NCBI RefSeq assembly: GCF_037055275.1
Contig: NZ_CP146343.1
Location: 4,462,001-4,526,000, forward strand
Source of the DNA: Pseudomonas sp. ML2-2023-3
Lineage (GTDB): Bacteria; Pseudomonadota; Gammaproteobacteria; Pseudomonadales; Pseudomonadaceae
Reading direction: 5' to 3'
DNA length: 64,000 bases
Shown: in pieces, positions 56,563 to 64,000 of the stretch
Numbering within the stretch: the first letter of the stretch is position 1
How the letters are laid out: each line of letters opens with the position of its first letter
Notes under the pieces: generated by a model
What the model was told of the DNA's origin: nothing
Databases searched by the model: none
What the model saw: only the letters and a program-made list of their open reading frames with translations
Program-made: the position numbers and the translations under genes

Positions 56563-57993
56563 ATGACTTTTCTGCGCCCTACCCTGTTGACGCTCGCTTG
56601 CCTGCTCGCCTCGCCGAGCTTCGCCGACGATTTACCGTCTCTGGGTGACGCCAGTTCATCGATCGTCTCGCCACAACAAGAGTACCAACTGGGCCGTGCC
56701 TGGTTGAGCATGCTGCGCGGACAGGTGTCGCAGCTCAATGATCCGCAACTCAAGGATTACGTCGAAACCAGCGTCTACAAACTGGTTGAAACCAGCCAGG
56801 TACAGGATCGCCGGCTGGAATTCATTCTGATCAACAGCCCGCAGCTCAACGCCTTCGCCGCTCCCGGCGGGATCATCGGGGTCAACGGCGGCCTGTTCCT
56901 CAACGCCCAGACCGAAGGTGAGTACGCCTCGGTAATGGCCCACGAACTTGCTCACTTGTCACAGCGTCACTTCGCTCGCGGCGTAGAGGCCCAGCAGCGC
57001 ATGCAGTTGCCGATGATGGCTGCGCTGCTCGCCGGGATCATCGTTGCGGCCTCGGGCGCGGGCGACGCGGGCATTGCCGCCATCGCCGGGACACAGGCTG
57101 CGGCCATGCAGGAACAGCGGCGCTTCTCGCGACAGAATGAGCAGGAGGCTGACCGGATCGGCATTCTCAACCTGGAGAAAGCAGGCTACGACCCGCGCTC
57201 AATGCCTACCATGTTCGAACGCCTGATGCGCCAATACCGCTTTGACGGCAGGCCACCCGAGTTTTTGCTGACTCACCCGGTCACCGAGTCGCGTATCGCC
57301 GACACCCGCAACCGCGCCGAACAGGCCAGAGTGGGCGGCACCGAAGACAGCTTGCGCTATCAACTGATCCGCGCCCGGGTGCAACTCAACTACGAAGAAA
57401 CCCCGGGTCTGGCGGCCAAACGCTTTCGCCAGCAACTGGATGAGAACCCGAAAAACGACGTAGCCCGCTATGGCCTGGCCATTGCCTACATCAAGGGCAG
57501 CCAGTTCAACGAAGCCCGCGATACGCTCAAACCGCTACTGGAAAAGTCGCCGAACGACATCACCTACAACCTGGCGCAAATCGAGCTGGACATGGACAGC
57601 AATCGCCTGGCCGAAGCCCAGCAGCGAATCGACAGAATGCGCACCCTGTATCCGGGCAACTACCCGCTCAATCAGGCGCGTGTTGATCTGTTGCTCAAGC
57701 AAAATAACCCCAAGGAAGCCGACAAAGCCCTTGAAGCCTTGCTCAAAAGCCGCCCCGATGACCCGGATGTCTGGTACTCGGTTGCAGAAACTCGAGGCTT
57801 GTCAGGCAACATCATCGGCCTGCATCAGGCCCGTGCGGAATACTTTGCGCTGGTGGGGGATTTCCGACAGGCCATCCAGCAACTGGACTTTGCCCAGAAG
57901 CTCACCAACAACTTCCAGCTGTCGGCCCGCCTGGATGCCCGCAAGCGGGAACTGATGGATCAGGAGCGGGCGCTCAAAGATATGATGAACTGA
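56563..57993 (+). CDS. bepA: Periplasmic M48 metalloprotease/chaperone BepA
   Basis: A 476-residue protein with a signal peptide (MTFLRPTLLTLACLLASPSFA). The M48 domain has the zinc motif VMAHELAHLSQRH near residue 127 and the third ligand in NEQEADRIGILNLEKAG. The C-terminal half consists of TPR repeats (about 290-470). BepA assists or degrades LptD and other outer-membrane proteins stalled during assembly. The open frame extends upstream, but this ATG alone gives a signal peptide. It is divergent from tusA. Confidence 0.93.
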   Translation: MTFLRPTLLTLACLLASPSFADDLPSLGDASSSIVSPQQEYQLGRAWLSMLRGQVSQLNDPQLKDYVETSVYKLVETSQVQDRRLEFILINSPQLNAFAAPGGIIGVNGGLFLNAQTEGEYASVMAHELAHLSQRHFARGVEAQQRMQLPMMAALLAGIIVAASGAGDAGIAAIAGTQAAAMQEQRRFSRQNEQEADRIGILNLEKAGYDPRSMPTMFERLMRQYRFDGRPPEFLLTHPVTESRIADTRNRAEQARVGGTEDSLRYQLIRARVQLNYEETPGLAAKRFRQQLDENPKNDVARYGLAIAYIKGSQFNEARDTLKPLLEKSPNDITYNLAQIELDMDSNRLAEAQQRIDRMRTLYPGNYPLNQARVDLLLKQNNPKEADKALEALLKSRPDDPDVWYSVAETRGLSGNIIGLHQARAEYFALVGDFRQAIQQLDFAQKLTNNFQLSARLDARKRELMDQERALKDMMN

Positions 57994-58011
57994 CAAAAGC
58001 CTCACTGACTC

Positions 58012-58096
58012 TGTGGGAGCGGGCTTGCTCGCGATAGCCTCGACGCGGCAAGCCCGCATCACGAGCAAGTGAAATCGCCGCACCGCCACTCCCACA
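58012..58096. repeat. REP-like inverted repeat (TGTGGGAGCGGGCTTGCTCGCGAT type)
   Basis: Outer ends TGTGGGAG and CTCCCACA are exact complements, and the left arm shares GGGAGCGGGCTTGCTCGCGA with the element at 29404. It lies between convergent bepA and nadA. Confidence 0.8.
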
Positions 58097-58114
58097 GATA
58101 GTAGGGCTAGCTAC

Positions 58115-59173
58115 TCAGGCATTCCCCGCCAGTTTCAAACGCGCAGCCTGAGTGAAGTCCAGCATGCGCTTGAGCGGGCGAATGGCATGGGGCACCAGTG
58201 CCGGGTCGACAAAAATCTCGTTGGTACCCTGCTGCAAACACTCCAGGGTGCGTTCCAGGGTATTCATGGCCATCCACGGACAATGTGCGCAACTGCGGCA
58301 CGCCGCACCGTTACCCGCAGTGGGTGCCTCGATAAAGACCTTGTCCGGGCACAGCTGCTGCATCTTGTAAAAAATGCCGCGGTCGGTGGCCACGATAAAG
58401 GTCTTGTTGGGCAGGTTCTGCGCCGCAGCAATCAGTTGACTGGTGGAGCCCACGGCATCCGCCAGATCGATCACCGACTCCGGCGACTCCGGGTGAACCA
58501 GAATTGCCGCGTCCGGATACAACGCCTTCATGTCTTCGAGCTGCTTGGACTTGAACTCTTCGTGAACGATGCACGCACCGTCCCACAGCAGCATGTCGGC
58601 ACCGGTCTGGCGCTGGATGTAGCGGCCCAGATGCTTGTCCGGCCCCCAGATAATGGTTTCGCCGTTATCCATCAGGCTTTCGACGATTTCCAGCGCGCAG
58701 CTTGATGTCACCACCCAGTCAGCCCGGGCCTTGACCGCCGCGGACGTGTTGGCATACACCACCACCGTGCGCTCGGGATGCTTGTCGCAAAAGGCCGAGA
58801 ACTCTTCAACCGGGCAGCCCAGGTCAAGAGAACACGTGGCCTCCAGCGTTGGCATCAACACGCGTTTTTCAGGGGTCAGGATTTTCGCCGTCTCGCCCAT
58901 GAAGCGCACACCGGCCACCAGAATGGTTTTGGCCGGGTGGGCCGCACCAAAGCGGGCCATCTCCAGGGAGTCGGACACACAGCCGCCGGTTTCTTCGGCC
59001 AGGGCCTGAATCACCGGATCACAGTAGAAATGCGCCACCAGCACCGCGTCGCGGGCTTTAAGCTCAGCCGCGATCTGCGCACGAAGGCTGAGGGCTTGTG
59101 CCTCAGTCAGCGGTTTTGGCTGCTTGGCATCAAGGTGGGCTTGAACCAGAAGTCGTTCAGAAATTTGCGTCAT
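58115..59173 (-). CDS. nadA: Quinolinate synthase A
   Basis: A 352-residue iron-sulphur enzyme. The three cluster cysteines fit in [26 protein letters not shown] and the C-terminal [15 protein letters not shown] segments. [19 protein letters not shown] is the substrate-binding start. It condenses iminoaspartate with dihydroxyacetone phosphate to quinolinate for NAD synthesis. The start at [11 protein letters not shown] is the family norm; 21 more codons are open upstream. Confidence 0.96.
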   Translation of the reverse strand: MTQISERLLVQAHLDAKQPKPLTEAQALSLRAQIAAELKARDAVLVAHFYCDPVIQALAEETGGCVSDSLEMARFGAAHPAKTILVAGVRFMGETAKILTPEKRVLMPTLEATCSLDLGCPVEEFSAFCDKHPERTVVVYANTSAAVKARADWVVTSSCALEIVESLMDNGETIIWGPDKHLGRYIQRQTGADMLLWDGACIVHEEFKSKQLEDMKALYPDAAILVHPESPESVIDLADAVGSTSQLIAAAQNLPNKTFIVATDRGIFYKMQQLCPDKVFIEAPTAGNGAACRSCAHCPWMAMNTLERTLECLQQGTNEIFVDPALVPHAIRPLKRMLDFTQAARLKLAGNA

Positions 59174-59396
59174 GTTCGCAAGACCTGCAAGCGCGTTGCG
59201 CGAAAGTCGAGTGTACCACCAGCTCCGGACCGTCAAGTCCCGCTGGGAGAATGTGTGTATCAGGCACGGACAAGCACTGAAGCGCGATAAGGCTACAGAA
59301 TATCCTTGGGATTCAAAAGTTTAATGTTGCGCGGGCGACGGCGGGCAAGTGATCGAGCGTTTTTTCGGAAAAAGGAGCGCTGCGCGCGCCCCTCCC
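59174..59396. other. Gap between nadA and the tadC remnant
   Basis: Nothing convincing is seen in it apart from the nadA promoter region. No tadD or other pilus gene lies here. Confidence 0.4.
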
Positions 59397-60192
59397 TTAG
59401 ATCTTTCCGAAAACCTTGAACACGCTAATGATCGCAGGCCCGATGGCAACCAGAAAAAAGCTGGGCCACAGGCAAAAGATCAGCGGAAAGACCAGTTTTG
59501 TACCGACCTTGGCAGCTTTTTCCTCAGCCAGTTGCGTACGCCGATCGCGAAATTCTTCGGCATATATCCGCAAGGTGGTCCCCACACTGGTGCCGAAGCG
59601 GATGCTCTGCGCCAGCAAGCTCACCAGCCCGCGAATGTCTTCCAGCCCGGTACGCTCGGCCAGGTGCTTGAGGGCCTCAGTGCTTGGAACACCCGCACGC
59701 ACTTCGGCGTTGACCAGTGCCAGCTCAAGGGCAAGATCGGGCTGGCTGACGGCCATTTCCTCTGAGACCCGCTCGATTGCCTGCGGCAAGGCGAGCCCCG
59801 ACTCCACGCACACCACCATAAGGTCCAGCGCATCCGGGAAAGCAATCAGCAGCCGCGACATGCGTGCCTGCTTGCGTGCGCCCACATAGACCGCCGGAAC
59901 CAGCCACCCCACCCCAAGTGCCAACATCAACAGGCCAACTCCCAGTAGCAGCGACATATTAGTAATAAACGGCAACGCCACAAGCGTAATACCTGTCAGC
60001 AGCAAGGGCAGCAGCAGCAGCCGAATCGCCCAGTACACTTGCACCGCCGACGGCGAGCGATAACCGGCATGGGTCAACAGGGTGCGGGTGGCCGATGAGC
60101 GCCGGGTCTCACCGGCACTGAAGCGCTGCCCCACCTGCTCAAGCATCATTTGCAGATTGCTCGGTGGCGCCCGATGGTCTGTGCCATGACCC
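59397..60192 (-). pseudogene. tadC: tadC (type II secretion F-domain protein), 5' end removed by an insertion sequence
   Basis: About 265 native residues of the inner-membrane platform protein of the Tad (Flp) pilus system. Two N-side helices (IRLLLLPLLLTGITLVALPF and LLLGVGLLMLALGVGWLVP) are followed by the F domain (FPDALDLMVVCVESGLALPQAIERVSEEM), QSIRFGTSVGTTLRIYAEEFRDRR, and a last pair of helices. The usual first 45-50 residues are missing: the coding sequence runs into the end of an IS3-family element, whose end happens to supply an in-frame ATG at 60206. No tadA, tadB or flp gene is seen on either side, so the product, if made, has no local partners. Confidence 0.85.
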
Positions 60193-60231
60193 GGTAATCC
60201 CCCCATTTCTAATACTCACCAGAAATAGAGA

Positions 60232-61059
60232 TCAGGCCACAAGGGCCAACTTTTGTTTAGGGGTAATGCCTCCGAGCGCCATATTCGGGCGCTCGTGATT
60301 GTATGTCCAGATCCAGTTCGTGCCGTAGTCCTGAACTTCAGTTATCGATTCAAACAAGTAATGGCCCAGCCAGTCGTAACGGACGGTGCGGTTATAGCGT
60401 TCGACGTAGGCGTTCTGCTGCGGGTTGCCCGGCTGAATATATTCCAAACGGATGCCCCGTTTTTCGGCCCAGACTGTAAGTTTGGCACTAATAAATTCGG
60501 GGCCGTTATCACTGCGGATTGCCTGCGGTTTCCCGCGCCATTCAATGACCTGATCCAGCGCCCGCACCACACGTTCAGCCGGCAGAGACAAATCAATTTC
60601 CATGCTCAGGGCTTCACGGTTGAAATCATCAATCAAATTGAAGGCCCGAAAACTGCGCCCATCCGCTAATTGATCATGCATGAAATCCATCGACCAGCAC
60701 TGATTAGTGGCTTCAGGAACGGCAAGCGGCTCAGGTTTCTCGCGTACGATGCGCTTACGTGGCTTGATGCGTAGATTCAGCTCCAGTTCGCGGTAAATCC
60801 GATAAACCCGTTTGTGATTCCAGCGATAGCCCTTCACGTTGCGCAGATACAGAAAGCACAAGCCAAACCCCCAGTTACGCTGGTTGTACGTGAGTTGGAT
60901 CAGTTTATCGGCAATCACGGCATTTTCAGGCGCCAAACGCGGCTGATAGCGATAGCACGTGAGGCTAACTCTGAAAGCCAGGCACGCCAACTTGATGCTG
61001 CACCGACCTGAACGAACCACTTCCTGCGCCATCTCTCGTCGTCGCGATGGCTTCACCAC
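60232..61059 (-). CDS. IS3-family transposase OrfB (DDE domain)
   Basis: A 275-codon frame carrying the integrase core. The catalytic acidic residues are in [14 protein letters not shown] (Asp), [14 protein letters not shown] (Asp) and [15 protein letters not shown] (Glu), and an HTH_21 region ([36 protein letters not shown]) precedes them. It is normally made as an OrfAB fusion by -1 frameshifting on the AAAAAAG slippery heptamer at 61059-61065. All residues look intact, so the element may still be active. Confidence 0.92.
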   Translation of the reverse strand: MVKPSRRREMAQEVVRSGRCSIKLACLAFRVSLTCYRYQPRLAPENAVIADKLIQLTYNQRNWGFGLCFLYLRNVKGYRWNHKRVYRIYRELELNLRIKPRKRIVREKPEPLAVPEATNQCWSMDFMHDQLADGRSFRAFNLIDDFNREALSMEIDLSLPAERVVRALDQVIEWRGKPQAIRSDNGPEFISAKLTVWAEKRGIRLEYIQPGNPQQNAYVERYNRTVRYDWLGHYLFESITEVQDYGTNWIWTYNHERPNMALGGITPKQKLALVA

Positions 61060-61319
61060 TTTTTTGCCATGGCTTGCTGGATGATTTCGGCTTTGAGGCG
61101 CTCTTCGGCGTACATTTTTTTAAGTCGCCGGTTTTCGTCCTCCAACTCGCGCAGTCGAGTCAGCAACGATGCGTCCATACCGCCGAACTTGGTACGCCAC
61201 TTGTAGAACGTAGCCGAACTGATGCCGTGCTCGCGGCACAGCTCTGGTGCTGGAGTTCCGGCCTCGGCTTGCTTGAGGATGGCCATGATTTGGCTGTCTG
61301 AAAAACGCGATGTCTTCAC
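61053..61319 (-). CDS. IS3-family transposase OrfA (helix-turn-helix)
   Basis: An 88-residue protein. The helix-turn-helix reads [42 protein letters not shown] (about 5-46), followed by a leucine-zipper helix ([20 protein letters not shown]). It binds the element ends. It overlaps OrfB by seven bases at an A6G slippery run that produces the OrfAB transposase. Confidence 0.93.
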   Translation of the reverse strand: MKTSRFSDSQIMAILKQAEAGTPAPELCREHGISSATFYKWRTKFGGMDASLLTRLRELEDENRRLKKMYAEERLKAEIIQQAMAKKW

Positions 61320-61389
61320 GCAAAATTTCCTTGATCCGGTCAGGAGAAAATTCTACTTCTGATGAGTACTTTTTTCAGGGGGGATTACC

Positions 61390-61544
61390 CTCGCACGAAA
61401 ATTCCACAAAATAGTTAGATTAGATAAGTATCTAATTTATGGAAGATAAAACAGATTTAACAGTTAACAAGGCTCCGGAACCTATGACGTACTCACGCAA
61501 GTAATCGAGAGCCTGGCCCACAGTGCCGAGGGTTGAAGGAAGGG
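61390..61544. other. AT-rich scar beside the insertion sequence
   Basis: No gene is seen. The first 90 bases are clearly more AT-rich than the surroundings and contain the palindrome TTAGATAAGTATCTAA (61420-61435), possibly an old operator. The rest is the downstream side of the azoreductase gene. Confidence 0.4.
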
Positions 61545-62147
61545 CTATTGGTCGGCCAAGCGTGCAAGTTGCTCACGGGCATCCTTGAGTGCTGCTGCCA
61601 CTGCCGCCTCGCCAAACACAAGGCCCTGCAAATAGACAAAGTGAATGTCAAACAGCCCAAGCGTGTTCAGGGCATAACGCAGGTAGTCCGTCAGAAAATC
61701 CGGTTGCCGCGCCCTTTCCCCCTGATGAAAACCACCCGAGCCCACCAGCACATACACCGGACGATCGGCAAGTAACCCGGTTTTGCCCTCGGGGCCTGCG
61801 CTGAACGTGCGATGAATGCGCAACACGTAATCGATCCACAGCTTGAGAGCTGCCGGGACGGTGAAGTTGTGCATGGGCGTGGAGATCACCAGCATGTCGC
61901 TGGTTTCCAGCTCACGAATCAGCGCCTCGGACACATCGAACACCGGGGCCTCGAACGGTGTGGGTGTCGCCAGCGCGGCGCCGTAATCGATGCCCAGCGG
62001 CGGCAACGGTTGCTCGCTGAAGTCACGCCCCACCCATGCAAGATCAGGATAGCGTTGGCGCAGGGATGCCAAAAATTCGCGAGCCAGCCGACTGGCATGG
62101 GAAAAGTGCCCGTGGGGGCTGGCGTTGATCAGCAATGCATTGTTCAT
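61545..62147 (-). CDS. FMN-dependent NADH-azoreductase/quinone reductase family
   Basis: A 200-residue flavodoxin-like-fold protein. The start LLINASPHGHFSHASRLAREFLASL binds the FMN phosphate, and LVISTPMHNFTVPAALKLWIDYVLRIHRTFSAGPEGKTGLL is the conserved AzoR segment; VYVLVGSGG follows. It reduces quinones or azo compounds with NAD(P)H. ATG at 62147 has GGGGAG upstream and overlaps the stop of the acetyltransferase gene, so they are one operon. The real substrate is not known. Confidence 0.9.
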   Translation of the reverse strand: MNNALLINASPHGHFSHASRLAREFLASLRQRYPDLAWVGRDFSEQPLPPLGIDYGAALATPTPFEAPVFDVSEALIRELETSDMLVISTPMHNFTVPAALKLWIDYVLRIHRTFSAGPEGKTGLLADRPVYVLVGSGGFHQGERARQPDFLTDYLRYALNTLGLFDIHFVYLQGLVFGEAAVAAALKDAREQLARLADQ

Positions 62148-62587
62148 GGTTGCTCCCCGGTGAGGGTCTGGGTGAAGTGCATGCCATGCGCCAGCAGGCC
62201 CTGGCGGAAATAGAAACGCTGAGCCAGCGCCATGTGCAGCCCCGTGTCCAGTACCAGATGATCGCACTGGCGCGGCATCGCTTCTTCGCGAACGCGGCTC
62301 AACAGGCGACTCCCCACACCTGAACGCTGTAAATCGGGGCTCACCACCAGATCATCGACATAAATAAAGCGCGAATAGATCAGGTTTTCCATCTCGCGGT
62401 ACCCCGCCAGCCCGACCAGAGTATGCTCCTGCCAGGCAGCGAGCAGACGGTAGCCCTGAGCCACCTGTCGCAGCAGTTGCGTTGAATAGGTTGCGGGATC
62501 TCGCAGATGTGGGCGCAAGACGCGCATCAGGTCAAAACTGACACACAGTGCCGGCTCGTCCTCAAGATGTTGCAGTGTGAAATTCAT
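62144..62587 (-). CDS. GNAT family N-acetyltransferase
   Basis: A 147-residue protein with FIYVDDLVVSPDLQRSGVGSRLLSRVREEA holding the acetyl-CoA loop (QRSGVG) and a C-terminal LDTGLHMALAQRFYFRQGLLAHGMHF motif B. The acceptor is unknown. It is the first gene of a pair with the azoreductase-like gene, coupled by an ATGA overlap. Its promoter lies in the 268-base gap shared with the NlpC/P60 gene. Confidence 0.87.
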   Translation of the reverse strand: MNFTLQHLEDEPALCVSFDLMRVLRPHLRDPATYSTQLLRQVAQGYRLLAAWQEHTLVGLAGYREMENLIYSRFIYVDDLVVSPDLQRSGVGSRLLSRVREEAMPRQCDHLVLDTGLHMALAQRFYFRQGLLAHGMHFTQTLTGEQP

Positions 62588-62740
62588 GATGGTCAGCCAT
62601 TAGGAAAGTGGCTCCACTTTAGAGCGGTAACGGCATACCACCCAGAGCCACAAAATGACTAAATGACCAGGCCATGATTATCACTGAGCGCCCTGCCCCA
62701 GCGCGGATATCCCCCCCTGAGACGCTTTTCTAAATACAAC

Positions 62741-62811
62741 TAGTACTGTTCGTCGGACTCGGAAATTTCCGCCAATATGCGTAGGAATTTTCCCGTTTCT
62801 GCGTAGTACTG
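62741..62811. promoter_or_regulatory. Repeated motifs in the acetyltransferase/NlpC promoter region
   Basis: TAGTACTG occurs at 62741-62748 and 62804-62811. Between them lie two similar palindromes, GGAAATTTCC (62761-62770) and GGAATTTTCC (62784-62793), whose starts are 23 bases apart. Such phased dyads suggest a regulator site for one or both divergent genes. The regulator is unknown. Confidence 0.45.
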
Positions 62812-62855
62812 ACGAATTTAGACTTCAAGTACCCTCATCAAATAGAAGGTTACTT

Positions 62856-63406
62856 GTGTCCAGATTCATTTCTTTGTTCTTGTTTTTTACATTCGCCGGC
62901 TCCAGCATTGCGTCCGCCACCGATCTTTACAAAACGTATTCCTGGGCCATTCAACAATCGGTTAAAAAAGAAAGTTCTTCACCACTGCACGTCAAAAAGG
63001 TCATCGACAGCGCCCACTCCTTGCTGGGCATCCCTTACCTGTGGGGCGGCATGTCGCGGGAAAAGGGCTTCGATTGCAGCGGCATGCTGGTCTACCTGTT
63101 CAAAAACGAAGCCAATATCCATATACCAAGAACCACTTCGGCCATGCTGAATGCAGACTTGCAAAAGGTCGCCCGGCATCAACTCAAACCTGGCGATGCC
63201 GTTTTTTCCGTACCCAAGGGGGGACGCGGAGCAATCACGTCGGCCTGTACATCGGCGATAACCGTTTTATTCATGCACCGCGCACGGGCAAGACGATTCG
63301 TATCAACTCGATGGACAATTCGTACTGGAAGAAAAACTACACCACCGCTCGCCGCTTCTATGGCCGCACACAAGGATTCAACCGCTCACAGAAGCGGACG
63401 TATTGA
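62856..63406 (+). pseudogene. NlpC/P60 cell-wall peptidase gene with a frameshift in a T run
   Basis: A signal peptide (MSRFISLFLFFTFAGSSIASA) precedes a C40 peptidase domain: PYLWGGMSREKGFDCSGMLVYLF holds the catalytic cysteine. After ...KPGDAVF the homologous sequence continues in another frame: FRTQGGTRSNHVGLYIGDNRFIHAPRTGKTIRI, with the catalytic histidine. One extra T in the T6 run at 63202-63207 would restore a protein of about 183 residues ending at 63406. As read, translation continues in the wrong frame to 63422 and the enzyme would be dead. Slippage-based variation or a sequencing error are alternatives. The start is GTG with AGAAGG upstream. Confidence 0.8.
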
Positions 63407-63432
63407 TGGCTCTACCGAGTAGTAAGTTATCT

Positions 63433-63460
63433 GCGAGGGGTTTAGGGGTAAGCCCCTCGC
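63433..63460 (+). terminator. Terminator of the NlpC/P60 gene
   Basis: GCGAGGGG and CCCCTCGC arms around a 12-base loop, followed by TTTGT. It lies between convergent genes. Confidence 0.75.
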
Positions 63461-63469
63461 TTTGTAATC

Positions 63470-64000
63470 TCAGCCAAAACTCTTCAAGCCCAGATGACCG
63501 CGCAACGTCGGGTGTTCATACGCCGTGCGCAGATAACCGCGACGTTGCAGGATCGGCACCACCGACTCGGTGAATTCCGTGAAGGTGCCTGGCAGGTAGG
63601 CAGGCGATACCACATAGCCGTCGCAAGCACCCTGCTCCAACCAGTCAATCAGTTGCTGCGCCACGCTTTCGGCGGTGCCCGCCAATTGCGGTACGCGAAT
63701 ACTGGCGGCCATGATGGCACCGTACTCGCCAAGGGTGATGTCGCGCTCCAGACGCAGTTTTTGCGCAATCACGTCCGGCGTCGCCGAGTGCCTGGCGATG
63801 TCCAGCAGGCGGGTGTCCAGCGGGAACCGGGTGAAGTCGAAATTGGACTGGGTCGACAGGGTGATCACCCCCAGTTCAGGGTTGGCCAATGCATTGTGTT
63901 CATCGCGCTTTTTGATCGCTTCGGCTTCAGTGCCGCCAATGAATGGCATGACCGCCGTGAGAATTTTGCAGTCATCGGGGTTGCGGCCAATGGCGCGCAT
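63470..64000 (-). CDS. Flavin-dependent monooxygenase of the NtaA/SnaA/DszA (LLM class) family, C-terminal part
   Basis: The last 176 residues of a larger protein whose start is outside the window. LVITLSTQSNFDFTRFPLDT-like (GVITLSTQSNFDFTRF) and GTAESVAQQLIDWLEQGACDGYVVSPAYLPGTFTEFTESVVPILQRRG segments are typical of the end of bacterial-luciferase-like FMNH2-dependent monooxygenases of the nitrilotriacetate/alkanesulfonate-related group. These open or desulfurise organic substrates. Substrate and start cannot be given. The Met at the window edge is probably internal. Confidence 0.85.
   Translation of the reverse strand: MRAIGRNPDDCKILTAVMPFIGGTEAEAIKKRDEHNALANPELGVITLSTQSNFDFTRFPLDTRLLDIARHSATPDVIAQKLRLERDITLGEYGAIMAASIRVPQLAGTAESVAQQLIDWLEQGACDGYVVSPAYLPGTFTEFTESVVPILQRRGYLRTAYEHPTLRGHLGLKSFG

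Larger units (their letters stand above)
60193..61389 (-). mobile_element. IS3-family (IS51 group-like) insertion sequence
   Basis: About 1.2 kb containing the two overlapping transposase frames. Ends share GGTAATCCCCCC (60193-60204) and its inverse (61378-61389), followed inward by related TACTCA-N-CAGAA-N-TAGA stretches. Termini could lie a few bases further out, since both sides also offer an outer TG. I see no clear target-site duplication, which together with the missing tad genes suggests a deletion next to the element after insertion. Confidence 0.85.

Noticed and set aside
59397..60206. An intact tadC gene starting at the ATG at 60206
   Set aside because: That ATG and the next four codons come from the insertion-sequence end, and the usual N-terminus is absent.
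1..64000. CRISPR arrays, integrons or a new defence island
   Set aside because: No regularly spaced repeats, attC-like sites or clustered nuclease/helicase genes were found; gene order is mostly conserved Pseudomonas core.

Overview
The window reads as Pseudomonas chromosome, most like the P. fluorescens lineage. The evidence is the gene set and order: dnaQ-rnhA-gloB-mltD-yej-fabI-ppiD-hupB-lon-clpX-clpP-tig-tRNAs-folD-cysS-glnS-ppiB-lpxH, and acnB next to a DUF1289 gene and a universal stress protein. Further support comes from a Fur-controlled PrrF small RNA, a DUF6124 protein and typical Pseudomonas intergenic inverted repeats. I cannot fix the species from sequence alone. Almost everything is vertically inherited core genome. 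The accessory pieces are small and several are decaying. I found no CRISPR array, prophage, integron, secretion island or large novel cluster.

Layout. (1) 1-6155, leucine catabolism: the end of liuB, then liuC and liuD closed by a terminator; a LexA/CI-like repressor whose peptidase dyad is lost, facing a DUF6124 gene; and a leucine-type amino-acid dehydrogenase divergent from an Lrp/AsnC regulator. (2) 6229-6372, a PrrF iron-sparing sRNA with a Fur box. (3) 6687-10752: an M14 carboxypeptidase, wreckage of a spore-coat-U pilin-like gene, a leucine-rich-repeat protein kinase and yebC. (4) 10860-13842: the phnWX pathway for 2-aminoethylphosphonate with a divergent LysR regulator. (5) 13903-16488: an FMN reductase, a small conserved protein, another LysR regulator and an acetyltransferase.

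(6) 16581-29325: dnaQ/rnhA, a methyltransferase, gloB, mltD, and a Yej-type peptide ABC importer with two tandem binding proteins, then fabI. (7) 29549-38063, protein quality control: ppiD, hupB, lon (with a sigma-32-like promoter), clpX, clpP and tig. A damaged tRNA-Asp copy lies between ppiD and hupB. (8) 38422-40053: tRNA-His, tRNA-Leu, a second tRNA-His and tRNA-Arg, then folD. (9) 40171-44779: cysS, glnS, ppiB and lpxH.

(10) 44835-49645: an EmrAB-type tripartite efflux operon with its MarR repressor and a long palindromic operator. (11) 49854-59173: miaE, an ANR-box-controlled universal stress protein, a DUF1289 protein, acnB with an unusual folded leader element, perM, tusA, bepA and nadA. 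(12) 59397-64000, the most disturbed part: a tadC remnant cut by an IS3-family (IS51-like) element with the rest of the tad locus absent, an azoreductase/acetyltransferase pair, an NlpC/P60 gene with a frameshift in a T run, and the end of a flavin monooxygenase.

The signals I would follow first are the folded 140-base element upstream of acnB, the repressor that lacks both autoproteolysis residues, the mutated tRNA-Asp copy, and the T-tract frameshift in the NlpC/P60 gene.
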